Origin: Falsihalocynthiibacter arcticus
GTDB lineage: Bacteria; Pseudomonadota; Alphaproteobacteria; Rhodobacterales; Rhodobacteraceae
Reading direction: 5' to 3'
NCBI RefSeq assembly: GCF_000812665.2
Contig: NZ_CP014327.1
Coordinates: forward strand, 3,997,501 to 4,061,500
Length of the DNA: 64,000 nucleotides
Below, piece after piece: positions 9,287 through 18,727 of this stretch (position 1 is the stretch's first letter; each line of letters opens with the position of its first letter). Under the pieces are notes generated by a model, which saw nothing but the letters and a program-made list of their open reading frames with translations, had not been told where the DNA came from and made no database searches. The position numbers and the translations under genes are program-made.

Positions 9287-10651
9287 ATGGCAAAAACCAA
9301 AAACTTCGTCTGTAAAACCTGCGCGTCAACTTATACCAAGTGGTCGGGAAAATGTGATTCCTGCGGGGAATGGAACACGATTTCCGAGGAAATACCCTTT
9401 TCTTCTGGTCCGCCCAGCAAATCCCTTGGCGCAAAACGTGGCAGTCCTATTGCCTTGTTTGATCTTGCAACCGAAGAAGATCCCCCCAAGCGCACCCGTT
9501 CAGGATCCGGCGAGTTAAACCGTGTGTTGGGCGGAGGTTTAGTGCCCTCGAGCGCAGTTCTGGTGGGCGGCGATCCGGGTATCGGTAAGTCGACCCTCTT
9601 GTTGCAAGCCGCCGCGAGTTTTGCACGTGCTGGCCTGAAAACCATCTATGTTTCAGGCGAAGAAGCCAGTGCTCAAGTCCGGATGCGCGCGCGACGGTTG
9701 GGCATCCAAGAAGCCCCCGTCAAGCTCGCTGCTGAAACCAATTTACGCGATATTCTCACAACGCTTGAGATTGAAAAACCCGACCTCGCGATCATCGATT
9801 CCATTCAAACCATGTGGTCTGACAATGTCGATTCCGCGCCCGGCTCTGTGAGCCAAGTGCGCGCGGCGTGCCATGAATTGACCACTTTTGCCAAACGCAA
9901 AGGCATGGCGGTGATTCTTGTGGGCCACGTCACCAAGGACGGCCAAATCGCTGGCCCCCGCGTGGTTGAACACATGGTCGATACGGTTTTGTACTTTGAG
10001 GGCGAACGCGGCCATCAATTCCGCATTCTGCGCGCCGTGAAAAACCGCTATGGCCCGACGGACGAAATCGGCGTCTTTGAAATGACGGGCAAGGGCTTGG
10101 CGGAAGTAAAAAACCCCTCGGCGCTGTTTATGGGCGATCGTGAAAACCCCGCACCGGGGTCAGTTGTTTTTTCCGGCATCGAAGGCACCCGCCCGATGCT
10201 CGTTGAGCTGCAAGCCCTCGTCGCGCCCTCGCCACATTCCCAAGCCCGCCGCACGGTTGTGGGTTGGGATGGGAGCCGTTTGGCGATGATTTTGGCCGTC
10301 CTAGAATCACGTTGCGGCGTGCCGTTTACGGGGTTGGATGTTTACTTAAACGTCGCGGGAGGGCTGCGCGTGTCCGAACCTGCGGCCGACTTGGCTGTTG
10401 CGGCGGCGCTACTTTCTGCGCGCGAAGATCATTCTTTGCCCTCTGACACTGTGGTTTTTGGCGAAATTAGCTTATCAGGGGCACTTAGACCCGTTGGACA
10501 AACGGAAAACAGGTTGAAAGAAGCCGAGAAACTTGGTTTTAGCTCAGCTATCATGCCTTCGGGTGGGAAAAAACTAGATCAGACGGGAATGAAGATCAGC
10601 ACAGTGTCCGATCTTACCACTTTCGTAAAAGACGTATTCGGGGATTCTTAA
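9287..10651 (+). CDS. radA: DNA repair protein RadA
   Basis: A 454-aa RecA-related ATPase that promotes branch migration in recombination and processes stalled forks. The N-terminal zinc finger is CKTCASTYTKWSGKCDSC. Walker A is GGDPGIGKS near residue 92, the RadA-specific KNRYGPTDEIGVFEM motif follows near residue 250, and the C-terminus is the Lon-protease-like domain. Full length. Start ATG 9287 has no strong ribosome binding site. cvpA follows 17 bases later. Confidence 0.97.
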   Translation: MAKTKNFVCKTCASTYTKWSGKCDSCGEWNTISEEIPFSSGPPSKSLGAKRGSPIALFDLATEEDPPKRTRSGSGELNRVLGGGLVPSSAVLVGGDPGIGKSTLLLQAAASFARAGLKTIYVSGEEASAQVRMRARRLGIQEAPVKLAAETNLRDILTTLEIEKPDLAIIDSIQTMWSDNVDSAPGSVSQVRAACHELTTFAKRKGMAVILVGHVTKDGQIAGPRVVEHMVDTVLYFEGERGHQFRILRAVKNRYGPTDEIGVFEMTGKGLAEVKNPSALFMGDRENPAPGSVVFSGIEGTRPMLVELQALVAPSPHSQARRTVVGWDGSRLAMILAVLESRCGVPFTGLDVYLNVAGGLRVSEPAADLAVAAALLSAREDHSLPSDTVVFGEISLSGALRPVGQTENRLKEAEKLGFSSAIMPSGGKKLDQTGMKISTVSDLTTFVKDVFGDS

Positions 10652-10668
10652 CCCCAACAGGAGAAGAT

Positions 10669-11277
10669 ATGGAAGGTTTTACCATAGTAGACGGCGTCGT
10701 AGCCATTGTGATTATCCTCTCGGCGGTATTGGCGTATTCCCGTGGTTTTGTTCGCGAAACGCTTTCGATTGCCAGTTGGGTGGTTGCGGCAATTGTGGCC
10801 TATATTTTCGCCCCTAAGGTTGAGCCTTTGGTGCGCGAAATTCCCATCCTGAAGGACATGATTGGCGGACAATGCGAATTGTCACTGATGGTGGCGTTTG
10901 TCATCGTGCTTGTCATTGGGTTGGTCGTCATGGCGATTTTCACCCCGCTGTTTTCGAGTATGGTCCAACGCAGCATTTTGGGCGGGCTTGACCAAGGCAT
11001 CGGTTTTCTCTTTGGCGCGGCGCGCGGTGTTCTGCTGGTTGTGGTGTCGCTCTTTATTTACGACTGGGCGGTTACGGATCAAACGTTTGAAGTCGTCGAC
11101 AACAGCCGCAGTGCCGTGATTTTTAGCTCCCTTGTGGGACAAGTCGGTGAAAATGTACCAGACGATGTTCCGGGCTGGTTGCAGTCACGCGTCAATTCCT
11201 ACCTCGCACTCTGCGAAGCGCCAGCAGATATCGTACCTGCTGAAGCGGCTCCTGCAGAAGTGGTTCCCGCCGAATAA
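10669..11277 (+). CDS. cvpA: CvpA family membrane protein
   Basis: A 202-aa inner-membrane protein of the colicin V production family. It begins MEGFTIVDGVV with four hydrophobic segments in the first 150 residues and SRGFVRETLSIASW, a family-typical loop. The C-terminus ends in an Ala/Pro/Glu-rich tail with repeated AEAAPAEV-like units. ATG 10669 has AGGAGA in front. The radA-cvpA-purF order is usual in this group. Its molecular role is not settled. Confidence 0.9.
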   Translation: MEGFTIVDGVVAIVIILSAVLAYSRGFVRETLSIASWVVAAIVAYIFAPKVEPLVREIPILKDMIGGQCELSLMVAFVIVLVIGLVVMAIFTPLFSSMVQRSILGGLDQGIGFLFGAARGVLLVVVSLFIYDWAVTDQTFEVVDNSRSAVIFSSLVGQVGENVPDDVPGWLQSRVNSYLALCEAPADIVPAEAAPAEVVPAE

Positions 11278-11305
11278 GCCTGTTTTTCAGGCATCCTTTG
11301 ACATC

Positions 11306-11335
11306 AAGGTCGCTCCTTTTGGGGCGGCCTTTTTA
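11306..11335 (+). terminator. Intrinsic terminator after cvpA
   Basis: AAGGTCGCTCC and GGGGCGGCCTT form an 11-bp stem with G-U pairs around a TTTT loop, followed by TTTT. It lies 28 bases past the cvpA stop. Confidence 0.75.
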
Positions 11336-11405
11336 CATTTTTTCGCCCAATCAACGGCAAACCGACAAAAGCCACGCTCTTTATCAAAAATATGACAATT
11401 TCCTA

Positions 11406-11420
11406 TCATCCGACGGATGA
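11406..11420. promoter_or_regulatory. Perfect palindrome upstream of purF
   Basis: TCATCCG-A-CGGATGA is a 7+7 inverted repeat with a one-base centre, 68 bases before the purF start. It has the form of a repressor operator. No regulator is adjacent, and it does not match the E. coli PurR box. Confidence 0.4.
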
Positions 11421-11487
11421 CATCCCCGCTTGGCTCCCGTAAGAGGGGGTCGAAGAACCAAAGCTATGGAATCGGAGCCACCTGCCA

Positions 11488-12954
11488 ATGCGCGATATGC
11501 CCCCCAGCCACCCGTTCGATGACGACAAGCTAAAAGAAGAATGCGGAATTTTTGGCGTCGTCGGCGTTGCCGATGCGGCTAATTTCGTTGCACTCGGCTT
11601 GCACGCTCTACAACACCGCGGTCAAGAAGCCGGTGGCATTGTTGTCCACGATCACGAACACGGATTTAACTCCGCCCGTCGATTTGGCTATGTTCGCGAC
11701 AATTTCACCTCTCATTCTGTGATGCAAACCCTGCCCGGGCCCATCGGAATTGGCCATGTGCGCTACTCCACTTCGGGCTCCAAGGGGGCCACGGCCATCC
11801 GCGACGTACAGCCCTTCTTTGGTGAGTTTTCCATGGGCGGAGCAGCGATTGCGCATAACGGCAATATCACCAATGCCGATGCCCTAAGACGCGATTTGAT
11901 TGAACGCGGCTCGATTTTCCAGAGTTCGTCTGATTCCGAATGTATCATCCATCTGATGGCGCGTTCGATGCAACGCAACATTCCCGAACGTATGAAAGAC
12001 GCGCTCCGATCAGTCGAGGGCGCGTTTTCCGTTGTGGCAATGACACGCACCAAATTAATCGGTGTGCGCGACCCACTTGGTGTGCGCCCGCTGGTTTTGG
12101 GTAAGTTGGGCGACGGCTGGGCGCTGAGTTCCGAAACCTGTGCGCTCGACATTGTTGGCGCTGATTTCATTCGCGAGATTGAGCCCGGCGAGATGGTTGT
12201 CATCACCGAGGACGGTGTTGAAAGCTATCACCCGTTTGAGAAAAAGCCTTCACGGTTCTGTATTTTCGAACATGTCTATTTTAGCCGTCCAGATTCCATT
12301 TTAGGCGGGCGTTCGGTCTATGAAACGCGCCACCAGATCGGTGTAGAACTGGCCCGTGAAGCGCCTGTTGACGCAGATCTTGTGTGCCCTGTGCCCGATT
12401 CAGGTACCCCTGCGGCGATTGGATACTCAAAAGAAAGCGGTATTCCCTATGCGATGGGCATCATCCGTAACCAATACATGGGGCGCACGTTTATTGAGCC
12501 CAGCGAGCAAATCCGCAACATGGGTGTGCGCCTCAAACTCAACGTCAACCGCGCGCTCATTAAGGGCAAACGGGTAATTTTGGTGGATGACTCAGTTGTG
12601 CGCGGCACCACAAGCCGCAAAATCAAGCAGATGATTTTGGATGCTGGTGCTGCTGAAGTCCACTTCCGTATCGCCTCGCCGCCGACAATGTGGCCTTGTT
12701 TTTATGGGGTAGACACCCCTGAGCGCGACAAGCTTCTGGCCGCGAATATGAACGAAGAAGAGATGCGCGTGCACCTTGGTGTCGACAGCCTCAAGTTTGT
12801 TACACTCGACGGTCTTTATCGTGCAGCGGGCGTTCCCGAGGGCCGTGATGCCAAAGCCCCCAAATATTGCGACGCCTGTTTCTCGGGCGAATATCCCGTG
12901 CGCCCGACCGATATGATGGCCAAAGGATTTACCCTAAAAACTGCTGCTGAATAA
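11488..12954 (+). CDS. purF: Amidophosphoribosyltransferase
   Basis: A 488-aa enzyme for the first step of purine synthesis, PRPP plus glutamine to phosphoribosylamine. The N-terminal glutaminase nucleophile cysteine is in EECGIFGV, probably exposed after propeptide cleavage. HALQHRGQEAGGIV and the PRPP-binding ILVDDSVVRGTTS are intact. ATG 11488 has GGAG upstream; ATG 11497 is a possible alternative start. It overlaps the next gene by one base (TAATG). Confidence 0.97.
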   Translation: MRDMPPSHPFDDDKLKEECGIFGVVGVADAANFVALGLHALQHRGQEAGGIVVHDHEHGFNSARRFGYVRDNFTSHSVMQTLPGPIGIGHVRYSTSGSKGATAIRDVQPFFGEFSMGGAAIAHNGNITNADALRRDLIERGSIFQSSSDSECIIHLMARSMQRNIPERMKDALRSVEGAFSVVAMTRTKLIGVRDPLGVRPLVLGKLGDGWALSSETCALDIVGADFIREIEPGEMVVITEDGVESYHPFEKKPSRFCIFEHVYFSRPDSILGGRSVYETRHQIGVELAREAPVDADLVCPVPDSGTPAAIGYSKESGIPYAMGIIRNQYMGRTFIEPSEQIRNMGVRLKLNVNRALIKGKRVILVDDSVVRGTTSRKIKQMILDAGAAEVHFRIASPPTMWPCFYGVDTPERDKLLAANMNEEEMRVHLGVDSLKFVTLDGLYRAAGVPEGRDAKAPKYCDACFSGEYPVRPTDMMAKGFTLKTAAE

Positions 12955-13373
12955 TGAATGCCCCCCTGAAATTCCGCCCGCACCACTTTTTGTGCGCGCT
13001 AGGATTTCAGGGCAAAGGCTATTCCGAGAGCTTTACCGAAAACATGCACGCCATTGTTGTGGACCAATTGCGCGCAGAGGGCGGCGATGAGCGGCAGATT
13101 CAGACCGTAGGGATGACCGATGATATCTGCGGCCCCTGCCCCAAACGCCGCGGCCGTCTGTGCAGCAATCAACCCAAGATCAAGGCGTTGGATCGCAGCC
13201 ACGCTGCCGCGCTTCAATTGTCGGCCAATGAGGTTTTGACGTGGGGCGAAGCCAAGGCACGGATTAAAAAACACGTCCCCGTGGGTAGCTTGAAGCAGGT
13301 GTGCGCCGGCTGTCAGTGGCTTGAATATGGTATGTGCGAGGCCGCCCTCACGGCGCTTCACGAGACCCCATAA
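12954..13373 (+). CDS. DUF1284 domain protein
   Basis: A 139-aa protein of an uncharacterised family. It begins with the family-typical RPHHFLCALGFQGKGYS block and carries two cysteine groups, CGPCPKRRGRLC near residue 58 and CAGCQWLEYGMC near residue 120. Four to six cysteines in CxxC-type spacing suggest a metal or iron-sulfur site, but that is inference. It is coupled to purF by a TAATG overlap. Confidence 0.85.
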   Translation: MNAPLKFRPHHFLCALGFQGKGYSESFTENMHAIVVDQLRAEGGDERQIQTVGMTDDICGPCPKRRGRLCSNQPKIKALDRSHAAALQLSANEVLTWGEAKARIKKHVPVGSLKQVCAGCQWLEYGMCEAALTALHETP

Positions 13374-13482
13374 GCTCCAGAAAAAAAAGGAAATGCTCCC
13401 GCCAAGAGCAAAACCCCTGCGGGGGTTACCTCCTGTTGGGCGTAGCCTCGCGATGCTCGGCAGGCACGATGAGAGTGCAACG

Positions 13483-13517
13483 AAAAACGCCGCTCTCGGG
13501 GACCGAGGCGGCGTTTC
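13483..13517 (-). terminator. Intrinsic terminator of bioY (possibly bidirectional)
   Basis: On the minus strand AAACGCCGC and GCGGCGTTT form a 9-bp stem followed by a T run (TTTTTCG). It ends the bioY transcript. The same stem may also stop purF-side transcription, though only three T follow in that direction. Confidence 0.8.
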
Positions 13518-13538
13518 AAGGTATTGATTTTGGAGTGT

Positions 13539-14135
13539 TTATTTCGCTTTACGTGCGTCCAAAACTTTCCATGCGCCCGTCACGACAAGAGCCGCGATAA
13601 CCGCTTTCACAACGTCACCAATAAGGAAGGGCGACATGTACCATTTCCAGATGGAAGCGAAGCTATCCGCACCCCATTTAGCAGCGTCAAGGCCCGCAAC
13701 TTCGCCAATCCACATAGCCCAAGCAACGCCTGGAATGTAGATGAACGCGGAAAGAACGATGGCGGTAAGAGCTGTGCTAACGAAGCTTTTGGCAATGCCT
13801 TTTTCGACGGCGAGGCCTGCGAGGAATGCCATGGCAACGAAGCCAGCGAGGAAGCCAGCGGTTGGGCCAACAAATGCGAGGGTTGAAGCACCGTGCGCGA
13901 AGACAGGCAGACCAGAAGCGCCTTCAGCGAGGTAGGCAAGCAACGTTACAGCGCCCAGACGGGAGCCGAAAGTCAAACCAACGATCATAATCGCAAGGGT
14001 TTGCATTGTCATCGGAACAGGTAACATTGGAACGGAAATTTGTGCCGCCAATGCGATGAATGCAGAACCGAACAGGACCATCATCCCTTTGGTTGCGAGG
14101 GAATTGGAACCGATCAGGGCTTTGGTTAATGTCAT
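13539..14135 (-). CDS. bioY: Biotin transporter substrate-binding membrane protein BioY
   Basis: A 198-aa S component that binds biotin in the inner membrane, alone or with an ECF energy module. Six hydrophobic segments are visible. The block ISVPMLPVPMTMQTLAIM near residue 30 and the ASTLAFVGPTAGFLAGF stretch are typical of BioY. ATG 14135-14133 has AAGGAGA upstream and begins MTLTKALIG. No bioMN genes are adjacent. I looked for a BioR-type TTATCTATAA box in the leader and did not see one. Confidence 0.94.
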   Translation of the reverse strand: MTLTKALIGSNSLATKGMMVLFGSAFIALAAQISVPMLPVPMTMQTLAIMIVGLTFGSRLGAVTLLAYLAEGASGLPVFAHGASTLAFVGPTAGFLAGFVAMAFLAGLAVEKGIAKSFVSTALTAIVLSAFIYIPGVAWAMWIGEVAGLDAAKWGADSFASIWKWYMSPFLIGDVVKAVIAALVVTGAWKVLDARKAK

Positions 14136-14211
14136 GTTGGGGTCTCCTTGGATACATGCTCTCAAGTACGCTTTTTGGGCAATATGCCGCAAAAGTCAAG
14201 GAACCCCTTGC

Positions 14212-14922
14212 ATGAAAGAGACGCAAGTGAGAAATGAAAGCATGACCGATATATCGCAAAACCCCGTCCCAGACACTCCTGTAAAAATCGCTCTTGTAAC
14301 CGGAGCGTCCCGTGGCATTGGCGCAGCACTGGCTTTGGCGCTCGCTAAAACGCACCATGTAGTGGCCGTAGCCCGCACGACGGGCGCTTTGGAGGAGTTG
14401 GATGATCGCATTCAAGCCCAAGGCGGAGCGGCAACCTTGGCCCCCCTTGACGTAACCAACGAAGGGGCAATGCAACATCTTTGCCTCTCGATATTTGAGC
14501 GTTGGGGCCACATTGATACATGGGTTCATACCGCCATTCACGGCGCGCCTCTGGCCCCTGCCGGCCATGTGGACACCAAAGATTTTGATAAATCCATCGC
14601 TTGCAACCTGACAGCGACTCAGCGTTTGATTACCTATGTCGCGCCGCTTCTTTCGGTGGCCCCCGACGGCAAAGCGGTTTTCCTTGACGATGATGCCGCT
14701 GGCAAAAGCTTTTTCGGTAGCTACGGCGCAAGCAAAGCCGCACAAATGGCCCTTGTGCGCAGCTGGCAAGCCGAAACCGTCAAAACCGGCCCCAAAGTCA
14801 TCATTCACCAACCCGCCCCCATGCCTTCGAGCTTGCGAGCGCGCTTTTTCCCTGGTGAAGATCGCACAAAACTTATGGATGCGGAGGGGCAAGCCGCCCG
14901 TGTTATGGACCTCTTAAAATAG
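14212..14922 (+). CDS. Short-chain dehydrogenase/reductase-like protein
   Basis: A 236-aa Rossmann protein. The NAD(P) motif TGASRGIG lies near residue 31 and the YxxxK pair is present in SYGASKAA. The catalytic serine position appears to hold acidic residues (FLDDDAAG), which is unusual. The layout is similar to YciK-type SDR proteins. ATG 14212 has AAGGA nine bases upstream; ATG 14242 is an equally possible start. It stands alone between bioY and surE. Substrate unknown. Confidence 0.8.
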   Translation: MKETQVRNESMTDISQNPVPDTPVKIALVTGASRGIGAALALALAKTHHVVAVARTTGALEELDDRIQAQGGAATLAPLDVTNEGAMQHLCLSIFERWGHIDTWVHTAIHGAPLAPAGHVDTKDFDKSIACNLTATQRLITYVAPLLSVAPDGKAVFLDDDAAGKSFFGSYGASKAAQMALVRSWQAETVKTGPKVIIHQPAPMPSSLRARFFPGEDRTKLMDAEGQAARVMDLLK

Positions 14923-15098
14923 CCAAACAGCATCGAACCCTAAAATCTTCGTTATTTTGCGATCATAATCGCCCAAAGCGAGTCAAAAATGCACGTATTT
15001 TTTGCAAAAAGTTAGAAAAACATAACGCATCTTAGTGCATTCTTTACCTGTGTGCCTGCCTGCACTAGGACTATAAACAAGAAGACTGGAACCTTTGA

Positions 15099-15887
15099 AT
15101 GCGCATTTTAATCACGAATGACGATGGTATTAACGCCCCGGGGTTGCGGGTATTGCATGGTATCGCAACCGAGCTTGCAGGCCCAAAGGGTGAGGTTTGG
15201 TCCGTCGCCCCCGCCTTCGAGCAATCCGGCGTCGCCCACTCGATTTCCTACACCAATCCTATGGCCATGGCGAAACTGGGCGAACGCAATTACACAACCG
15301 AAGGCAGCCCCGCCGACTGTGTCCTCGCCGCGCTCTATGATGTCATGCCCAACAATTGGCCCGACCTTGTGTTGTCTGGTGTGAATCGTGGCAATAACGC
15401 GGCTGAAAACACCCTTTATTCGGGCACAATTGGCGGCGCGATGGAAGCCGCGCTTCAAGGCATCCCTGCTATCGCTTTGTCGCAATATTTTGGCTCCGCG
15501 AACGCGACACTCGCGAATCCGTTTGAGGCCGCCGCAAGTCATGGCGCCGACACAATCCGCGCGATCCTCAAGGCCGCGCCTAAGGATACCGCCGATTACC
15601 GCCTGTTTTACAACGTTAATTTCCCGCCCTTCGCGGCAGCCGACGTCAAAGGCATTCGCACAACTGTCCAAGGGTTTCGCAAAGGGACGAGCTTCTCTGC
15701 AGAGCCGCATCTGTCGCCATCTGGCCGCCGATTCCTGTGGATTAAAGGCGGCGATCAGCAAGTCGAGACGGGCGAAGGCACCGATGCATCGGCCAATCTC
15801 GCGGGCTATACTTCGGTTACCCCGATGCGCGCCGATTTGACCGCCCATAACGTCCTGCAAGACCTTAAAGACGCTATCGACACATGA
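15099..15887 (+). CDS. surE: 5'-nucleotidase SurE
   Basis: A 262-aa metal-dependent nucleoside monophosphate phosphatase. It begins [15 protein letters not shown], whose two aspartates bind the metal, followed by [11 protein letters not shown] and [19 protein letters not shown], all diagnostic. It is the first gene of the widespread surE-pcm-nlpD order and overlaps pcm by ATGA. The 176-base leader (14923-15098) is AT-rich and should hold the promoter, but no clear boxes stand out. Confidence 0.97.
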   Translation: MRILITNDDGINAPGLRVLHGIATELAGPKGEVWSVAPAFEQSGVAHSISYTNPMAMAKLGERNYTTEGSPADCVLAALYDVMPNNWPDLVLSGVNRGNNAAENTLYSGTIGGAMEAALQGIPAIALSQYFGSANATLANPFEAAASHGADTIRAILKAAPKDTADYRLFYNVNFPPFAAADVKGIRTTVQGFRKGTSFSAEPHLSPSGRRFLWIKGGDQQVETGEGTDASANLAGYTSVTPMRADLTAHNVLQDLKDAIDT

Positions 15888-16525
15888 GTTTAGCCGAGCG
15901 CAAAATGCAGTTTCTTTATGCACTGCGCTCAAAAGGCGTCACGGATAAACGCGTCCTGACGGCCATGGAAACCATTGATCGCGGTCCCTTTGTGCGCGGG
16001 GTTTTCGCGAATCGCGCCTATGAGGATATGCCCCTCCCCATCGCCTGTGGCCAAACGATCAGCCAACCCTCGATCGTGGGCCTGATGACGCAGGCCTTAA
16101 ACGTCCAGCCGCGTAACAAAGTTCTCGAAATTGGCACGGGTTCTGGCTATCAGGCCGCTATTCTCAGTCAATTGGCGAGGCGGGTGTACACCGTCGATAG
16201 GCACCGTCGCTTGGTGCGCGAGGCAGAAGACATCTTTGCGCAAATGGGCATCGGCAACATAATTACATTCACCGCCGACGGCAGCCGCGGCCTCGAAGAC
16301 CACGCCCCGTTTGATCGTATCCTTCTCACGGCCGCCGCCGAGGACGCTCCCGGGCCCCTGCTGGCACAATTGCGCGTCGGTGGAATTATGGTCCTTCCCG
16401 TCGGGCAATCCGACACCGTGCAAACTTTGATCAAAGTCACACGATCTGAAACGGGTTTTGATTACGAGGAATTACGCGGCGTACGTTTTGTTCCACTGCT
16501 CGAAGGGTTGGGCGACGAAGAATAG
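15884..16525 (+). CDS. pcm: Protein-L-isoaspartate O-methyltransferase
   Basis: A 213-aa repair enzyme that methylates isoaspartyl residues in damaged proteins using S-adenosylmethionine. The SAM site is in [15 protein letters not shown] near residue 80. The upstream [17 protein letters not shown] block is specific to this family, and the C-terminal segment LPVGQ is present. Translationally coupled to surE. Confidence 0.97.
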   Translation: MSLAERKMQFLYALRSKGVTDKRVLTAMETIDRGPFVRGVFANRAYEDMPLPIACGQTISQPSIVGLMTQALNVQPRNKVLEIGTGSGYQAAILSQLARRVYTVDRHRRLVREAEDIFAQMGIGNIITFTADGSRGLEDHAPFDRILLTAAAEDAPGPLLAQLRVGGIMVLPVGQSDTVQTLIKVTRSETGFDYEELRGVRFVPLLEGLGDEE

Positions 16526-16603
16526 GCCTGCAAACCCGTTTAAATTCGTGTATAAGAGATTAAATAAGCCCGCCAAACGGGCAAAGGCAGTTGAGGACGA
16601 ACC

Positions 16604-17815
16604 ATGCAGAAATTTCCCACCCACCCTTATTCGGTGCCTTTTTTTCACAACGCGCGCACCGCGTCTCGCACTCTACTCGTAACGAGTGCCCTATTTGCGG
16701 TGACCGCTTGTAGCGACGGCTTTGACACTGATTTGCGTGGCAATTTCGGTAATTCCTTCACGACCACCTCCCAATCCACCCGTCCAACGGAGCCTGCACC
16801 AAAACCGGATGCACGCGGCGTTGTCTCCTACCCGAGCTATCAAGTGGTTTTGGCGCGCAAGGGCGAAACGGTTGCCGATATTGCCAGACGTTTGGGTTTG
16901 AATGAAAATGAACTGGCGAAATACAATGGCGTAAGTCCGAGCACTCAAATGCGCTCAGGCGAACTTCTGGCGCTCCCACAACGGGTTGCTGAACCCGCCA
17001 CCTCGTCAACAATCACTTCAGGCGCGATAGATATTACCACTTTGGCCGGTGACGCGATCGACCGCGCAGGAACGCCCATAAAACCGGCCTCGACGCCCGC
17101 TCAACCCGCCACCGCCAAGGTAGCAGAACCCGTCCGTCACAAAGTCGAACGAGGGGAAACGGCCTATTCCGTGGCGCGCCTGTATAATGTTTCTGTGCGC
17201 TCGCTGACGGAATGGAACGGCCTCGGCAGCGATCTTGCCGTGCGCGAAGGTCAATATTTGCTCATTCCGCTACCGGACGCCGAAGCAGAAGAGATCGTTA
17301 CGATTTCTGCCGTCGAAACCCAACCCGGTCAAGGCTCAGTAACGCCCTTGCCACCGAGTGCCGCCGTAGCGCTTCCCGCTGAAACGCCCCTTGTCGCCGC
17401 GGCCGTCGTGCCAACGCCTGCCTCACCTGATATGGGCGCACAGCAAACCGCAGCGTCCGAAAAGGCGACGAGATTGCAAATGCCGGTAAGCGGGAAAATC
17501 ATCCGCGAATACCAAAAAGGTAAAAACGACGGGATCGATATTTCCGCCGCCGTCGGCACGCCGATTAAAGCGGCGGAGGCAGGAAAAGTGGCCGCCGTGA
17601 CCGTGGACACCGAAGGTGTAACCATCGTTGTTATTCGCCACGCGGATGGGCTTTTGACGGTTTATGCAAATGTTGACGGGGTTACCGTCGAAAAAGGCGA
17701 GACCGTAACGCGCGGCCAAAACATTGCTAAAATGCGGGCAGGCAACCCTGCATTCCTGCATTTTGAGGTACGCCAAGGATTCGACAGCGTCGATCCTACG
17801 CCTTTTGTCAGCTAA
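16604..17815 (+). CDS. nlpD: NlpD-like lipoprotein: two LysM domains and degenerate M23 (LytM) domain
   Basis: A 403-aa envelope protein. A signal segment ends in the lipobox VTAC at residues 33-36, so it should be lipidated. LysM domains near residues 77-126 and 180-225 bind peptidoglycan. The C-terminal LytM domain lacks canonical zinc ligands: the expected first histidine is Asn in KNDGIDIS and only one histidine remains in FLHFEV. That is the state seen in E. coli NlpD, which activates amidases rather than cutting the wall. The surE-pcm context agrees. A GCCCG/CGGGC hairpin (16568-16582) lies in the leader. Confidence 0.92.
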   Translation: MQKFPTHPYSVPFFHNARTASRTLLVTSALFAVTACSDGFDTDLRGNFGNSFTTTSQSTRPTEPAPKPDARGVVSYPSYQVVLARKGETVADIARRLGLNENELAKYNGVSPSTQMRSGELLALPQRVAEPATSSTITSGAIDITTLAGDAIDRAGTPIKPASTPAQPATAKVAEPVRHKVERGETAYSVARLYNVSVRSLTEWNGLGSDLAVREGQYLLIPLPDAEAEEIVTISAVETQPGQGSVTPLPPSAAVALPAETPLVAAAVVPTPASPDMGAQQTAASEKATRLQMPVSGKIIREYQKGKNDGIDISAAVGTPIKAAEAGKVAAVTVDTEGVTIVVIRHADGLLTVYANVDGVTVEKGETVTRGQNIAKMRAGNPAFLHFEVRQGFDSVDPTPFVS

Positions 17816-17832
17816 GGTCAGAGGGTTAGAAA

Positions 17833-17870
17833 CAAAAAACGCGGCGTCCTTTTGGAGCCGCGTTTTTTTT
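17833..17870. terminator. Bidirectional intrinsic terminator between nlpD and the DUF815 gene
   Basis: AAAAACGCGGC and GCCGCGTTTTTTTT form a long stem with A and T runs on both sides. It can end both convergent transcripts. Confidence 0.88.
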
Positions 17871-17887
17871 GTGCCATTTTTCGGTAT

Positions 17888-18727
17888 CTAGAGCGAAATT
17901 CCGCGACGCCCAGCAAGGTCAGTGAAGTACTGCCAAGCAACCCGCCCCGAACGGCTTCCGCGCGTGGCTTGCCACTCGATGGCCTCCGCCCAGAGGGTTT
18001 CTTCGTCAATTTCAATCCCGTGCGCGCGGCAATAGCCACGGATCATCTCAAGATATTCGTCTTGCGAGCAGGGATGGAAACCAAGCCACAGCCCGAAGCG
18101 ATCCGAAAGCGAGACTTTCTCCTCAACCGCTTCTGACGGGCTGATGGAGGAGGAGCGCTCGTTTTCGATCATATCGCGCGGCATCAAGTGGCGGCGATTG
18201 GACGTGGCATAGAACACAACGTTATCTGGCCGTCCTTCGATTCCCCCGTCCAAAACTGCCTTCAGAGATTTGTAATGTTGATCGTCATGCGAGAACGACA
18301 AGTCATCGCAAAACATCAAAAACCGCGCATCAGCATCACGGATCAAGGCCAAGAGATGCCCAATCGAAGGCAGGTCTTCGCGTTGAATTTCAACGATTTT
18401 CAGGTCGTGCCCTTGGCGCAAAACTTCGGCGTGGATCGCCTTCACAAGGCTGGATTTCCCCATGCCCCGCGCCCCCCAAAGGAGCGCATTATTGGCTGGC
18501 AACCCGCGCGCAAATTGCAACGTATTCTCAAGTAAAGTATCGCGCGAGCGATTGATGCCAACCAAGAGATCAAGCTGCACACGGCTGACCTTCTCCACGG
18601 GTGAAAACCGATTTGGCTCTGTGTGCCACACAAAAGCATCGGCCTTCGTGAAATCTGGGGCGGCAACCGGCGCTGGCTCCATGCGTTCCAGCGCCTCAGC
18701 AATCCGTGTTAGGAGTATTTCACTCAT
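17888..18727 (-). CDS. DUF815 family P-loop ATPase
   Basis: A 279-aa AAA-like ATPase of unknown function. Walker A is WGARGMGKSSL near residue 91, a Walker B-like FLMFCDDLSF follows, then YATSNRRHLMPRDMIENE, all typical of the DUF815 family. The open frame extends to 18817, but ATG 18727 gives the normal N-terminus and lies 8 bases inside the tatC end, so it is likely co-transcribed with tatABC. No experimental role is known to me. Confidence 0.9.
   Translation of the reverse strand: MSEILLTRIAEALERMEPAPVAAPDFTKADAFVWHTEPNRFSPVEKVSRVQLDLLVGINRSRDTLLENTLQFARGLPANNALLWGARGMGKSSLVKAIHAEVLRQGHDLKIVEIQREDLPSIGHLLALIRDADARFLMFCDDLSFSHDDQHYKSLKAVLDGGIEGRPDNVVFYATSNRRHLMPRDMIENERSSSISPSEAVEEKVSLSDRFGLWLGFHPCSQDEYLEMIRGYCRAHGIEIDEETLWAEAIEWQATRGSRSGRVAWQYFTDLAGRRGISL

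Noticed and set aside
13374-13482. Riboswitch before or after bioY
   Set aside because: The GC-rich hairpins there lie downstream of bioY and do not form a recognised riboswitch fold; the bioY leader side has no structured element.
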